The notes under the pieces are model-generated. The model saw nothing but the letters and a program-made list of their open reading frames with translations. It was not told the origin of the DNA and did no database searches. The position numbers and the translations under genes were made by a program. A stretch of DNA of 64,000 nt, from contig NZ_JAJPWV010000007.1 of assembly GCF_021215455.1 (NCBI RefSeq), forward strand, positions 1 to 64,000, written 5' to 3'. The stretch comes from Mucilaginibacter roseus. Lineage in GTDB: Bacteria > Bacteroidota > Bacteroidia > Sphingobacteriales > Sphingobacteriaceae. This document shows positions 8,566-18,300 of the stretch, piece after piece; the stretch's first letter is position 1, and the number at the start of each line of letters is the position of its first letter.

Positions 8566-10035
8566 TTATTGCTGCGTAATTTGCCATTGCTGATTATTCC
8601 CGCTATTCCAAGGCCACTGGATGATGCTTGCGCCATTAGCGGTTGAGCCGCCGTTAACATCAAGCGCCTGGCCGCTGTTACGGTTTATAATACGATAATA
8701 ACCGCCGCCATTATCAACCACCTGCCATTGCTGGCTGTTGGCTCCGCTCCAGGTTGATTGCGTAATACCCGCGCCATTGGTGGTTGAGCCACCGGTAACA
8801 TCAAGGGCCTTGCCGCTGTTGCGGTTGATGATGCGGTAATAACCACCACCGTTATCAATAACCTGCCATTGCTGGTTGTTGCCGCCATTCCATGGCCATT
8901 GTATAATGTTGGCGCCGTTGGCAGTTGAGCCGCCGTTAACATCCAATGCCTGGCCGCTGTTACGGTTATTTATACGGTAGTAAGCTGTTGAGTTAAAGGT
9001 ACTACCCTCGCCCCATCCATAACGTATACGCGCTAAACCCGACGCGTTGGTAGTGGTAAGTGTGATGTTGGTACCGCTGCCGCCACGGGTTTGAATGCTG
9101 TAGCTGTCGCCATCGCGCAGGCCTGGCCAGTAAACGCTGGCAATGCCATCCGCCCTGAATACGTTTGTTGAGCCTACGATGTAAGCTATCTCGTTATCGC
9201 TGCCTACGGTGCCAGTATAATTCTTTCCGGTGGTCATGGCGGCGCCGTATTCCGTTACCACGGTGCGGCTGGCATAGCTGCCAAAACGGCTTCGCCAATC
9301 AGATTCCCAGCCGCTGAGTGTACGGGTAGCCCAAAAAGCATAATTATGTAACGAGAGCAGGCAATTGGTAAAGCGGCTGTCGGCACCAATGCCGGTCACG
9401 TTTTCTGAATAGCCGGTACCGCCAAGTAAAATCCGGTTTCGGGGTACATTGGGGTAACGTGTAAGCCATTCGGCGTAAATGGTGGTAAGCTGTGCCTGAG
9501 TATAACCGTGCGGCTCGTTAAATACCTCGAAGTATACGTTGGCGTTACCCTGGTACTTGGTAACCACGGTTTGCCACATATCCCAAAATTGGGTAATATT
9601 ATCGATCATGCCGTCGCGGGATGAGGCTGATTCCCAGCAGGCCAGTATCACTTTCATATTTTTGTTGAGCGCGCGATCAATAGCACCGGTGTATGCTCCC
9701 CACCATGACTCCAGCACGCTTGGCGGGTTTATTGGCAGCCTAACGGTATTTACACCGGGCATATTGGTTTGAAAGCCCGTTAAAATGGCATTCGCTTTAT
9801 CCGAAACCGTGGTATAACTGTCGCCTGCGTCAAGGCCTGAGGGGATGACCCATCCATCCACAAAGTTATCCCGACCATCGGCCCAGTTAACACCGGCTAT
9901 CGAGGCCGCGCCAACGGCAAGTGTTTGTGTGTCTGTTTTGTTTTCGGGCGGTTTAATTTCTCCTTGTTTTTCTTTTGAACAGCTTGACCATAGCAAAGCC
10001 AGTAAGCCAAGCGACATGAGCGTCTTTCTTTTCAT
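8566..10035 (-). CDS. GH5-type glycoside hydrolase with C-terminal ricin-type lectin (CBM13) domain, lipoprotein
   Basis: A lipobox (LLWSSC) near residue 19 predicts an SPII lipoprotein. Residues about 45-335 form a GH5-like (cellulase superfamily) barrel: FEVFNEPHGY near 171 holds the acid/base Glu and VVTEYGAA near 260 the nucleophile Glu. From about 348 come three ricin-like repeats (YYRI-NRNSG-ALDV...QQWQ), each about 47 residues, forming a beta-trefoil of CBM13 type. The substrate is uncertain: beta-mannan, beta-glucan or alpha-mannan are all possible. It lies among alpha-mannosidases but in opposite orientation, so it may be independently regulated. Confidence 0.88.
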   Translation of the reverse strand: MKRKTLMSLGLLALLWSSCSKEKQGEIKPPENKTDTQTLAVGAASIAGVNWADGRDNFVDGWVIPSGLDAGDSYTTVSDKANAILTGFQTNMPGVNTVRLPINPPSVLESWWGAYTGAIDRALNKNMKVILACWESASSRDGMIDNITQFWDMWQTVVTKYQGNANVYFEVFNEPHGYTQAQLTTIYAEWLTRYPNVPRNRILLGGTGYSENVTGIGADSRFTNCLLSLHNYAFWATRTLSGWESDWRSRFGSYASRTVVTEYGAAMTTGKNYTGTVGSDNEIAYIVGSTNVFRADGIASVYWPGLRDGDSYSIQTRGGSGTNITLTTTNASGLARIRYGWGEGSTFNSTAYYRINNRNSGQALDVNGGSTANGANIIQWPWNGGNNQQWQVIDNGGGYYRIINRNSGKALDVTGGSTTNGAGITQSTWSGANSQQWQVVDNGGGYYRIINRNSGQALDVNGGSTANGASIIQWPWNSGNNQQWQITQQ

Positions 10036-10470
10036 AATTTTAGGTTAAGAAGTAATGAATTATTGGTTAGTACAATTACACTGATTACGAAAGTCGGGCT
10101 TTTTATAAAGGCCGATGCGGGGTAAACGGGTATATTTGAGGGGAATATTGGGTAATAAAGCGATGCTAAATGCTTTACCTTATCATGTATAAGTTACATA
10201 AAATGCATCTGCCAAGGGGCTTTTTGTTTGCATTTAACTATGTATTTTCATTAGTTTTAGCCCGGCGCAATTATACCGGCCAATTAGTAACCTGTTTCTG
10301 TAACTCCTTTTAATCTTTTGGCGCTGTTACGCGTCTGATGACAAACAAGGGTTATCAAACATTTTGCTAAAACGTTTAGGTTGATTGTATAAGTGTTTCT
10401 TTGTGAGCCTTAGCCAAAGCTAAAAATAAACTAAACGGGCTGCAAGCCCGCTATCGGAATAAATTAAACT
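10036..10470. other. divergent intergenic region, 435 bases
   Basis: This region separates the leftward GH5 gene from the rightward GH125/GH76 pair. The only structure I see is a small hairpin at 10436-10450 (CGGGCT-GCA-AGCCCG), 20 bases before the GH125 start; it would sit in the 5' leader and could influence translation. No clear gene or consensus promoter was found. Confidence 0.5.
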
Positions 10471-11892
10471 ATGGAAAGAAGAAAATTCATTGCCAGCACC
10501 GCTATGTTAGGTGCGGGCGTATTGGCCAGCAAGCTATCGGTTGCAGGCTCATTGGCTGATTACCCGGTTGTACGGGTAGCTGCCGCCAAGCGTAACTTTA
10601 CCAGCAAGGCAGTAGAGGCCGCTATTAAGGAGTTCAAGCAAAAAGTAAAAGATAAAGAGTTAGGCTGGTTGTTTGAAAACTGCTTCCCCAACACTTTAGA
10701 TACTACGGTTACTTATAAACAAAAGGACGGTCGCCCGGACACCTATGTAATTACCGGCGACATCGACGCCATGTGGCTGCGTGACAGCAGCGCGCAGGTT
10801 TGGCCGTACTTTCACCTGATAAAAAAGGATAAAGCGTTGCAGGACCTGATTGCCGGTGTGATCAATCGCCAGGCATCAAACATACTGCGCGACCCTTATG
10901 CCAACGCTTTTTATGATGACCCGGCAAAGGTAGGCGAGTGGAAAACCGACCATACAGATATGAAGCCCGGCCTGCACGAACGCAAATGGGAGATAGATTC
11001 GCTTTGTTACCCGATCAGGCTGGCATACCAGTATTGGAAACTGACAGGCGATACCAAACCTTTCGATGCGACCTGGAAAAAGTCTATCGAAACCATCCTG
11101 AAAACATTTATTGAGCAGCAGCGCAAAGAGGGCGACGGGCCATACCATTTTCAACGTACCACCCCGTTTGCAACAGACACGGTACCAATGAGCGGTTACG
11201 GCTACCCGGTTAAGCCTGTAGGTTTGATCTGCTCAGCATTCAGGCCGAGTGATGACGCTACGGTTTATTCATTCCTGATCCCGTCAAACTTTTTTGCGGT
11301 GAGCAGTTTAAAACAAGCGGCTGAAATGGTAAAAACAATTTCAAAAGACGACACTCTGGCTACTCAGCTAACCGCCTTGGCTACCGAGGTTGATGCTGCT
11401 TTGAAACAACATGCGGTAATTGATGTGCCTACTTACGGAAAAGTGTATGCCTTTGAGGTAAACGGCTACGGCAGCTATAACCTGATGGATGATGCCAACG
11501 TGCCAAGCCTGCTGTCGTTACCGTATTTAGGTGCTATGCCGAATACCGATCCGATCTATATCAACACCCGAAAGATGATCCTTTCGTTGGATAATCCTTT
11601 CTTTTACAAAGGTACAGCGGCCGAAGGTATTGGCGGCCCCCACGTAGGTAAGGATATGATTTGGCCAATGGCGATAATTATGCGAGCGCTTACCAGTAGC
11701 GATGATGCTGAAATAAAGGAATGCATCCAGGTTTTGAAAAGAACCCACGGTGATACAGGCTTTATGCACGAAACCTTCCATAAGGACAATCCGAAGAAAT
11801 TTACCCGCAGCTGGTTTGCCTGGGCAAATACATTGTTTGGTGAGTTATTGTGGGAAACCTATCAAACCAAGCCGCAGCTTTTACAGGCGTAA
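10471..11892 (+). CDS. GH125 family exo-alpha-1,6-mannosidase
   Basis: The 473-residue enzyme has a Tat-like N-terminus (MERRKFIASTAMLGAG), so it is probably exported folded. The GH125 signature GDIDAMWLRDSSAQVWPY lies near 93-110, followed by DPYANAFY, HERKWEIDSLCYP near 168 and HGDTGFMHETFHKDNP near 425. GH125 enzymes are metal-independent inverting exo-mannosidases acting on alpha-1,6-linked mannose, which fits cleavage of backbone fragments released by the GH76 gene 17 bases downstream. The two are almost certainly one operon. Confidence 0.94.
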   Translation: MERRKFIASTAMLGAGVLASKLSVAGSLADYPVVRVAAAKRNFTSKAVEAAIKEFKQKVKDKELGWLFENCFPNTLDTTVTYKQKDGRPDTYVITGDIDAMWLRDSSAQVWPYFHLIKKDKALQDLIAGVINRQASNILRDPYANAFYDDPAKVGEWKTDHTDMKPGLHERKWEIDSLCYPIRLAYQYWKLTGDTKPFDATWKKSIETILKTFIEQQRKEGDGPYHFQRTTPFATDTVPMSGYGYPVKPVGLICSAFRPSDDATVYSFLIPSNFFAVSSLKQAAEMVKTISKDDTLATQLTALATEVDAALKQHAVIDVPTYGKVYAFEVNGYGSYNLMDDANVPSLLSLPYLGAMPNTDPIYINTRKMILSLDNPFFYKGTAAEGIGGPHVGKDMIWPMAIIMRALTSSDDAEIKECIQVLKRTHGDTGFMHETFHKDNPKKFTRSWFAWANTLFGELLWETYQTKPQLLQA

Positions 11893-11909
11893 GCGCAAAT
11901 CATCAGCCT

Positions 11910-12974
11910 ATGAAATTAAGAACAACATTAGCTATAAGCCTTTGCACCGCCTTTGCTTTTAAAGCGGGCGCACAAACCAAGGCCGAATATCAGCAGCGTA
12001 TCAATACTTTATACAGCGGTGTGCAGCAGCATTTACATGATGCTGCCGCCGGTTTGTATTACGAGGATACCAAGCCCGAATCAAAAAAACGCCACTCGTA
12101 CCTGTGGCCGCTTTGCGCGCTGGTGCAGGGTGCCGATGAGATGGATAAACTCGAGCCCAAAAAGCATCGCATTGATACGGTATTAGCGGCTATCCAGCAG
12201 TACTATCGTGCTACGCCGCCTGCGCCGGGCTATCAGGCCATGGTGGTGCATGACGAAAAGGACTCGCGTTTTTACGACGATAACCAGTGGATAGGTATTG
12301 CCGCTTTAGATGCTTACAATCGTACTAAAACCGAAAAATACCTGGAGTTGGGTAAGTTGATACACCGGTTTCAGTTAACGGCGTATGACGATAAGGCCGG
12401 TGGCGGTTTGTACTGGAAAGAAGATGAGCGCACCACCAAAAACACCTGCTCAAACGGCCCGGCGGTATTGATCGCACTGCAACTGTACAAGATCACCAAA
12501 GAGAAAAAGTACCTGGACACGGCAATGCTGATCTACAACTGGACCAACAAAAACCTGCAGGCGCCGTCAGGTGTGTTTTATGATAACATCAAGATACCAT
12601 CGTTAAATGTGGATAAGGCAACTTATACTTACAATGCGGGCACCATGCTGCAGGCTAACGTGCTGCTGTACACCATCACCAAGGATAAAAAGTACCTAAC
12701 CGAAGCCAAGCGTATTGCCGATGCGTCAAAAGAGCACTTCTTCCGCAAGGGCCGTTTGCCAGGTAATTACTGGTTTAATGCTGTGCTGATACGCGGTTAC
12801 ATGGAACTGTACAAAGTAGAGAAAGATAAAACCCGCCTGCAATTTATTATTGATGATGCCAACGCCATCTGGAACACCGAGCGTGACGGTAACCTGGTAG
12901 GCAAGCGTAAAGAAAAAGCGTTGATTGACCAGGCCGCCATGATCGAGATCTACGGCAGACTGGCCAGCCTTTAA
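11910..12974 (+). CDS. GH76 family alpha-1,6-mannanase
   Basis: I chose ATG 11910 because it gives a signal peptide (MKLRTTLAISLCTAFAFKAGAQ) and lies just past the GH125 stop; the frame opens earlier at 11850 inside that gene. The mature protein resembles GH76: SYLWPLCALVQGADEM, then YDDNQWIGIAALDAY near residue 122 with the adjacent Asp pair that serves as nucleophile and acid/base, and TCSNGPAVLIALQLY. GH76 enzymes are retaining endo-alpha-1,6-mannanases that cut the backbone of yeast mannan. With GH92 and GH125 it completes an alpha-mannan pathway. A strong terminator lies 26 bases past the stop. Confidence 0.93.
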   Translation: MKLRTTLAISLCTAFAFKAGAQTKAEYQQRINTLYSGVQQHLHDAAAGLYYEDTKPESKKRHSYLWPLCALVQGADEMDKLEPKKHRIDTVLAAIQQYYRATPPAPGYQAMVVHDEKDSRFYDDNQWIGIAALDAYNRTKTEKYLELGKLIHRFQLTAYDDKAGGGLYWKEDERTTKNTCSNGPAVLIALQLYKITKEKKYLDTAMLIYNWTNKNLQAPSGVFYDNIKIPSLNVDKATYTYNAGTMLQANVLLYTITKDKKYLTEAKRIADASKEHFFRKGRLPGNYWFNAVLIRGYMELYKVEKDKTRLQFIIDDANAIWNTERDGNLVGKRKEKALIDQAAMIEIYGRLASL

Positions 12975-13000
12975 TAAGGATTTACTTAAATTATTATATT

Positions 13001-13048
13001 AGCTATTCATGGCGGCAAGTTAACAGCGCTGCTATGAATAGCTTTTTT
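13001..13048 (+). terminator. intrinsic terminator after GH76
   Basis: AGCTATTCAT at 13001-13010 pairs perfectly with ATGAATAGCT at 13034-13043, and the stem extends inward six further pairs (two of them G-U) to an 11-base loop. TTTTTT follows. The right arm contains an ATG that could be taken for the next gene's start. Confidence 0.85.
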
Positions 13049-13933
13049 ATGCACATACCATCAGGTTTTAAACGTACACGTATAGCGCCCACGCCGAGCG
13101 GCTATCTGCATGTGGGCAACGTTTTGTCGTTTATTATAACGGCTGGTTTAGCGGCAGAAACCGGAGCGAGTATTCTGTTGCGCATTGATGATATGGATCG
13201 TGACCGCGCCGAGGACCGATACGTTCAGGATGTTTTTGATACGCTCCGTTTTTTAGATATTCCCTGGCAGGAGGGGCCTCGTAATCTACAAGAATTTAAT
13301 AGTGGCTGGTCGCAACTGTATAGGCTGGATGAATATAACGCAGCCTTGGCGAGGTTAAAGCAAAGCGGACAGGTATTTGCCTGTAATTGCAGCCGCTCGC
13401 AATTAAAAAGTTACGTTGCTTATCCAGGCACTTGCCGTCATAAAAACATTCCGCTGGATGACCCCGGCGTTAGCTGGCGTTTAAAAACCGAACCGGAAAC
13501 TATATCTGTAAAAATGCTAAATGGTGTTGTAATACAGGAAACGTTACCAGCCGAGATGACAGACTTTGTGGTTCGAAAAAAGGATAGCTACCCGGCTTAT
13601 CAGTTATCATCCGTCGTAGATGATGTGCATTTTGGTATCGACCTCGTTGTTCGCGGGCTGGATTTGTGGGCATCAACACTGGCGCAATTATATTTAGCGC
13701 AAACATTAGGCTTGCCATTTAGTAACGTTACCTTTTATCATCACTCATTATTATTAGGTAGCGATGGCACGAAATTGTCAAAGTCAGCAGGCGCTACGTC
13801 TATAAAATACATGCGTGAGCAGGGCTATTCAACAGAAGAAGTATTAAATGCTATCGCGAAGCAAGCCGGAATAAGCGAGTCGGTGAGTAATGGGCGGCAG
13901 CTTTATGAGAGGCTTAAAGGAAGCCTGCCATAA
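13049..13933 (+). CDS. GluQ-like truncated glutamyl-tRNA synthetase
   Basis: This is a class I synthetase catalytic core without an anticodon-binding domain: RIAPTPSGYLHVGN near residues 11-24 (a HIGH variant), LRIDDMDRDRAEDRY, then a zinc-site-like C-x-C...Y-x3-C (CNCSRSQ...YPGTC), and KLSKS near 241 for the KMSKS loop. The size and zinc site fit glutamyl-queuosine tRNA(Asp) synthetases, which load Glu onto queuosine at the wobble position of tRNA-Asp. ATG 13049 is preferred over ATG 13034 because the latter lies inside the terminator stem of the upstream gene. HVGN in place of HIGH is unusual but known in this branch. Confidence 0.8.
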   Translation: MHIPSGFKRTRIAPTPSGYLHVGNVLSFIITAGLAAETGASILLRIDDMDRDRAEDRYVQDVFDTLRFLDIPWQEGPRNLQEFNSGWSQLYRLDEYNAALARLKQSGQVFACNCSRSQLKSYVAYPGTCRHKNIPLDDPGVSWRLKTEPETISVKMLNGVVIQETLPAEMTDFVVRKKDSYPAYQLSSVVDDVHFGIDLVVRGLDLWASTLAQLYLAQTLGLPFSNVTFYHHSLLLGSDGTKLSKSAGATSIKYMREQGYSTEEVLNAIAKQAGISESVSNGRQLYERLKGSLP

Positions 13934-13940
13934 AAAGAAA

Positions 13941-14111
13941 TTATTGCCCGCCGGTTTTTAAGTACATATAAATTACACCTACTGCTACAATGGTAAGCAG
14001 TATCAGTAATCCGGCTACGCCGCGGCGTTTATCCTGGCGCATTACCCAAATCAAAAAAACTACCAGTGGTATAACAAATATAAGCCAGAATATAAGCGAT
14101 GGGAAACTCAT
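13941..14111 (-). CDS. small two-helix membrane protein
   Basis: ATG 14109-14111 gives 56 residues with two hydrophobic helices (about 3-23 and 32-50) split by a basic loop RQDKRRG, as in small cytoplasmic-membrane proteins of the PLDc_N or phospholipase-anchor size class, though I see no such signature. The frame opens further upstream only through the octamer-repeat tract, which is not coding. It follows tsaD on the same strand and converges on the GluQ-like gene 7 bases away. Function unknown. Confidence 0.65.
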   Translation of the reverse strand: MSFPSLIFWLIFVIPLVVFLIWVMRQDKRRGVAGLLILLTIVAVGVIYMYLKTGGQ

Positions 14112-14125
14112 GTGTTTTTTATTGA

Positions 14126-14292
14126 GTCCGGAAGTCGGGAAAGACCGAAAGTCCGGATGTGTTTGCAAATATAGATTTTTTTAGTCCGGAAGTCCGCAAG
14201 TCCAAGAGACCGGAAGTCCGAAAGTTGTGCTTCAGACTTATGCCACAAGAGTATTGCTTCTTCCTGACTTCCGGTCTTTCCGACTTCCGGAC
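14126..14292. repeat. octanucleotide-repeat tracts, one inverted
   Basis: Three tracts of an 8-base word (consensus GTCCGGAA) lie between tsaD and the small membrane gene: four copies at 14126-14158 (one is 9 bases), five exact-period copies at 14184-14223 (GTCCGGAA, GTCCGCAA, GTCCAAGA, GACCGGAA, GTCCGAAA), and four copies in the opposite orientation at 14261-14292. The first and third tracts are complementary and could fold into a long hairpin in tsaD mRNA, enclosing the second. Frames that stay open through this region are spurious. Confidence 0.85.
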
Positions 14293-14296
14293 TCTC

Positions 14297-15298
14297 TTAA
14301 AACGGCATCCGTGCCAGCGGCGCAATCTCCTGGCCGATGAACTCCCCTTTGAGGTATTTGTGGTAGCCGGCAATGGCTATCATGGCGGCGTTGTCGGTGC
14401 AATATTCCATTTTAGGGATAAAAGTACGCCAGCCCAGTTTTTCGCCTAATTGCTGCAAGCCCTGGCGCAAACCGGTATTGGCCGATACTCCACCCGCCAG
14501 CGCAACATCGGTAATACCATACTGCTCAGCAGCTTTACGTAGCTTGTTCAGCAAAATGGTAGCAATCCGTTTTTCAACCGAGGCGCATATATCGTTAATG
14601 TTTTCCTCAATAAAATTGGGGTTGGCGGCAACATTATCCCTGATGAAGTACAGAATAGATGTTTTTAACCCGCTAAAACTAAAATCAAAACCGGGTATCT
14701 GTGGTTCAGGGAATTTATAAGCATCAGGGTTACCGCTGCGGGCATGTTTATCAATCAGCGGGCCACCGGGATAGGGCAGGCCCAATATCTTGCTGGTTTT
14801 GTCCATGGCTTCACCGGCGGCATCGTCAAGCGTTTGGCCAACAATTTCCATATCAAAATAATCATTCACCAGCACAATTTGCGTATGTCCGCCCGAAACG
14901 GTAAGGCAGAGGAAAGGAAAAGCCGGTTGATGATCGCCGATAAAATGGGCCAAAACATGCGCCTGCATGTGGTTAACCTCTATCAGCGGGATGTTTTTTG
15001 CCAGCGCGAAAGCCTTAGCGAATGATACACCGACTAAAAGTGATCCTAAAAGTCCGGGGCCGCGCGTAAAAGCCACCGCATCAATATCATTTTTGTTTAC
15101 TTTTGCGTTTAATAACGCCTGTTGAACAGCGGGAACAATATTTTGCTGATGCACACGCGAAGCAAGCTCCGGCACAACGCCGCCGTAAGCTTCGTGTATG
15201 GTTTGATTGGCAATAATATTGCTTAGGATGTTACCGTCAGCACATACCGATGCCGAGGTTTCGTCGCACGATGACTCTATGGCTAAAATTACAGGCAC
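14297..15298 (-). CDS. tsaD: tRNA N6-adenosine threonylcarbamoyltransferase TsaD
   Basis: The 333-residue ASKHA-fold protein opens with ILAIESSCDETSASV and carries the metal-binding pair in NHMQAHVLAH, the nucleotide loops LTVSGGHTQIVL and DDAAGEAMDK, and ALAGGVSANTGLR near the C-terminus. Length is normal. With TsaB/C/E it transfers threonylcarbamoyl to A37 of ANN-decoding tRNAs, an essential step in most bacteria. It is divergent from tamB by about 60 bases. A -7 box (TAACTTTG) lies at 15318-15325, predicting a short leader. The octamer repeats begin 5 bases past the stop. Confidence 0.97.
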   Translation of the reverse strand: MPVILAIESSCDETSASVCADGNILSNIIANQTIHEAYGGVVPELASRVHQQNIVPAVQQALLNAKVNKNDIDAVAFTRGPGLLGSLLVGVSFAKAFALAKNIPLIEVNHMQAHVLAHFIGDHQPAFPFLCLTVSGGHTQIVLVNDYFDMEIVGQTLDDAAGEAMDKTSKILGLPYPGGPLIDKHARSGNPDAYKFPEPQIPGFDFSFSGLKTSILYFIRDNVAANPNFIEENINDICASVEKRIATILLNKLRKAAEQYGITDVALAGGVSANTGLRQGLQQLGEKLGWRTFIPKMEYCTDNAAMIAIAGYHKYLKGEFIGQEIAPLARMPF

Positions 15299-15317
15299 AA
15301 TTTATCTTTTAAAAAGG

Positions 15318-15325
15318 CAAAGTTA
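15318..15325 (-). promoter_or_regulatory. -7 element for tsaD
   Basis: On the minus strand this reads TAACTTTG, matching TAnnTTTG, and ends 20 bases before the tsaD ATG. No good TTTG box is seen at the expected distance. The box lies inside the probable extra N-terminal codons of tamB. Confidence 0.5.
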
Positions 15326-15360
15326 TTAAAAAAGTACTCAAAATAACGTTAAGCATAGTA

Positions 15361-18300
15361 TTGCTCATTGTATTGATGATTAGCATACTACTGTTGGCTT
15401 TTCAGTACAAACCGGTGCAAACTTGGGCAGCAAAAAAGGCCACCGCCTACCTGTCGAAAGAATTAGATACAAAAGTTGATATAAAAAGCCTTTACATCAG
15501 GCCATTTTCATACGTGGTGCTTGAGGGGCTTTATGTGCTCGATAAACAAAAGGACACGCTGCTGAGTACGCCCCGGCTAACAGTAGAGGTGAGCGGCTTT
15601 TCGGTTTTCAACAGCATCAAAAAACGCTATATTGATTTTACCTCGGTACAGTTGGATAACGGCTCTTTTTACCTGAAGAAACAGCGCGACAGTACAACCA
15701 ACCTGCAATTTATTATTGATTACTTCAGCTCTGGCGATACCACTAAGAAAGCGAGCAAACCGTGGACGTTGAATTTTGAACGCATCGGTATTAATAATCT
15801 GCGGTTTAGGTATAAAAATCAATTACGAGATACGTTGGTAAAAGGCGTTAACTTTGATGATGTTGACGTAAAGGCGTTCAGTACCGTAGTGCGTAACCTC
15901 GATTTAAAAAATCACTTGTTCAAGGCATCGGTCAATAAACTTACGTTTAAGGAAAAAAGTGGATTCTACCTCAAGAATTTAACTGCCCAAACCACAGTTG
16001 ATACTAATCAGATATTATTACAACAGCTTACGCTGCAAACACCCAATTCGTTTTTGCGCGATCACTTTAAAATGAGCTTCGACTCGTTTGATGATTTCAG
16101 CGATTTTGAACGCCGCGTAAATATGGATGGCGATTTTAAAAACGCGCATCTCTCCTCAAAAGATGTAGCTTACTTTACCAGCAGTTTAGATAAAACTCAA
16201 TTTGAACTGGGTATAAACGGGCGCATACGGGGCCGGGTTGATAATTTGCGGGCTACCAACCTGCTGGTTACTGCCGGGCAAAGCACCTATGTAAAAGGTA
16301 ATTTTAGGGTGAAGGGCCTGCCCGATTGGGAGAATACCTTCCTGGGGTTGGATATAGAACAGATCGCCACTAATAAAAAAGATCTGGACTATATATTGAA
16401 GCGCTTTACAGGCAGTAACAAGCAAATGATACCTGCTATTGTAAGCAAGTTTGGCAACGTAAACTTTAGCGGAAATTTCAGCGGCTTACAAAATGATTTT
16501 GTGGCGTATGGTACCTTTAAAACCAAGCTTGGCCGTTTTGATACGGATATTAACCTGAAAATAGGCAAGAACGGAGTACCATCTTACAGCGGCAAGCTTA
16601 CTACCAACCAATTTGACCTGGGTACGTTGATTGATGACAAAACCATTGGCCGTACCTCTTTTACCGCGCAGGTTAAAGGTAGCGGCGATGAGCTCAAGAA
16701 TTTGAATATCGCGGCCAATGCCAGGCTAAAGACTTTCCAGTTTAAAGGGTATACCTATAACAATGTATCGGTGGATGGTACGTTCAAGCGCCGTTTTATT
16801 GATGGGCTGGTTAAGATAAACGACCGTAACATCAAGCTCACGCTGGACGGAACACTTGACCTGAACCCGAAACTACCGGTTTATGATTTTACAGCTAATA
16901 TTCAGAACGCTCACCTGAACAAGTTAAAGCTGATGAAGGACACTATTACGGTGAGCACCACACTCAACGCCGATTTTTCGGGTAATAATCTTGATAACAT
17001 AAACGGTAATATATTTTTAACGGGTACAAGGCTGGTAAACCCGCGTACTAATTACGTGGTTGATTCGCTTTACCTGGCGGCAAGCGGCAGCGGCAGACAA
17101 CGCTTGCTGGAGTTTCAATCCGACGCGGCGAACGGCAGTATTACCGGTAATTACAGCCTTTCAACACTGCCCGATTATTTTAAAACCATCGTTAAGAAGT
17201 ATATCCCATCGTTAAAGACGGACATTAAGCCATTTAAACCACAGGATTTTGATTTCAATTTTAAACTGAAGGATGTTGATCCGCTGCTGGCTGTTTTTGT
17301 GCCGGGCTTAAAAATACCGGATCAGGGTACGCTGATCGGTAAATTCAATTCGGCAGAGCAGACCGCAACGCTTACGGGTTATATTAAAACCATCCAGTAC
17401 AACAAGATCATCCTGCACGATCTGATTATTGACGAGAACACCGCGGCTCAGTATCTCAATGCCAACATAACCCTGAGTAAGGTTGACCTGAGCGATAGCT
17501 TGTATGTAAAGGATGTGAGTATTACCAATTTCCTGAATCGTGATAGTCTGAACTTCAACGTTAAATTATCTGATAAAAACGCAACCAACCAGCTTGATCT
17601 TTACGGTTTGGTAGAGTTTGGCCGGGATACCACCGCCAAGCTGAAGCTTTTGCCATCAGACGTTATACTTGACCGGGAGCAGTGGAAGTTAGAGGAGCAG
17701 GTGCGCATCAGGCTGCTGGATGGCAAAACTCAGATATCAAACTTTGAGCTGAGCAACGGCGAGCAGATGGTGACGGTTGACGGTTTTATATCAGACAAAA
17801 CGGAAGATAAACTGAACGTTGTTTTCAAACAATTCCGGATGAGCACGCTCAACCCGCTGACCAAACCATCGGGCATTGCTTTAAGGGGTGCGCTTAACGG
17901 AGAGGTGATACTGTCCTCGTTACTTAAGGCGCCTGGTATGGATGCTGATCTGGGTATTGATACGCTGATGATGAATGCCACACAGGTTGGTAATGTAAAA
18001 ATTATATCAAACCTGGATAATGAGCGTAAAAAAGCCATCGTAAGGCTGAATATACTTAACCGCGGCTTGGAAACCATGGATATCGAAGGTGCTTACTCTC
18101 TATTAAAGGATGATGAGAACGCGCTTGATTTTGATATTAACATGAACCAGACCGAGGCTATTATATTTACGCCTTTCATCAGCAACCTGGTATCAGACGT
18201 TAAGGGAACCATATCGACCAGTTTAAAACTTACGGGCTCATTGCAAAAACCATTGCTTAATGGCTTTGTCACCCTGAACAATACCGGGGTAACGGTGAAC

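Noticed and set aside
14119-14449. Overlapping frames on both strands across the octamer tracts (RTSGL-type peptides)
   Set aside because: An 8-base repeat stays open by chance in several frames; the peptides are translations of the repeat.
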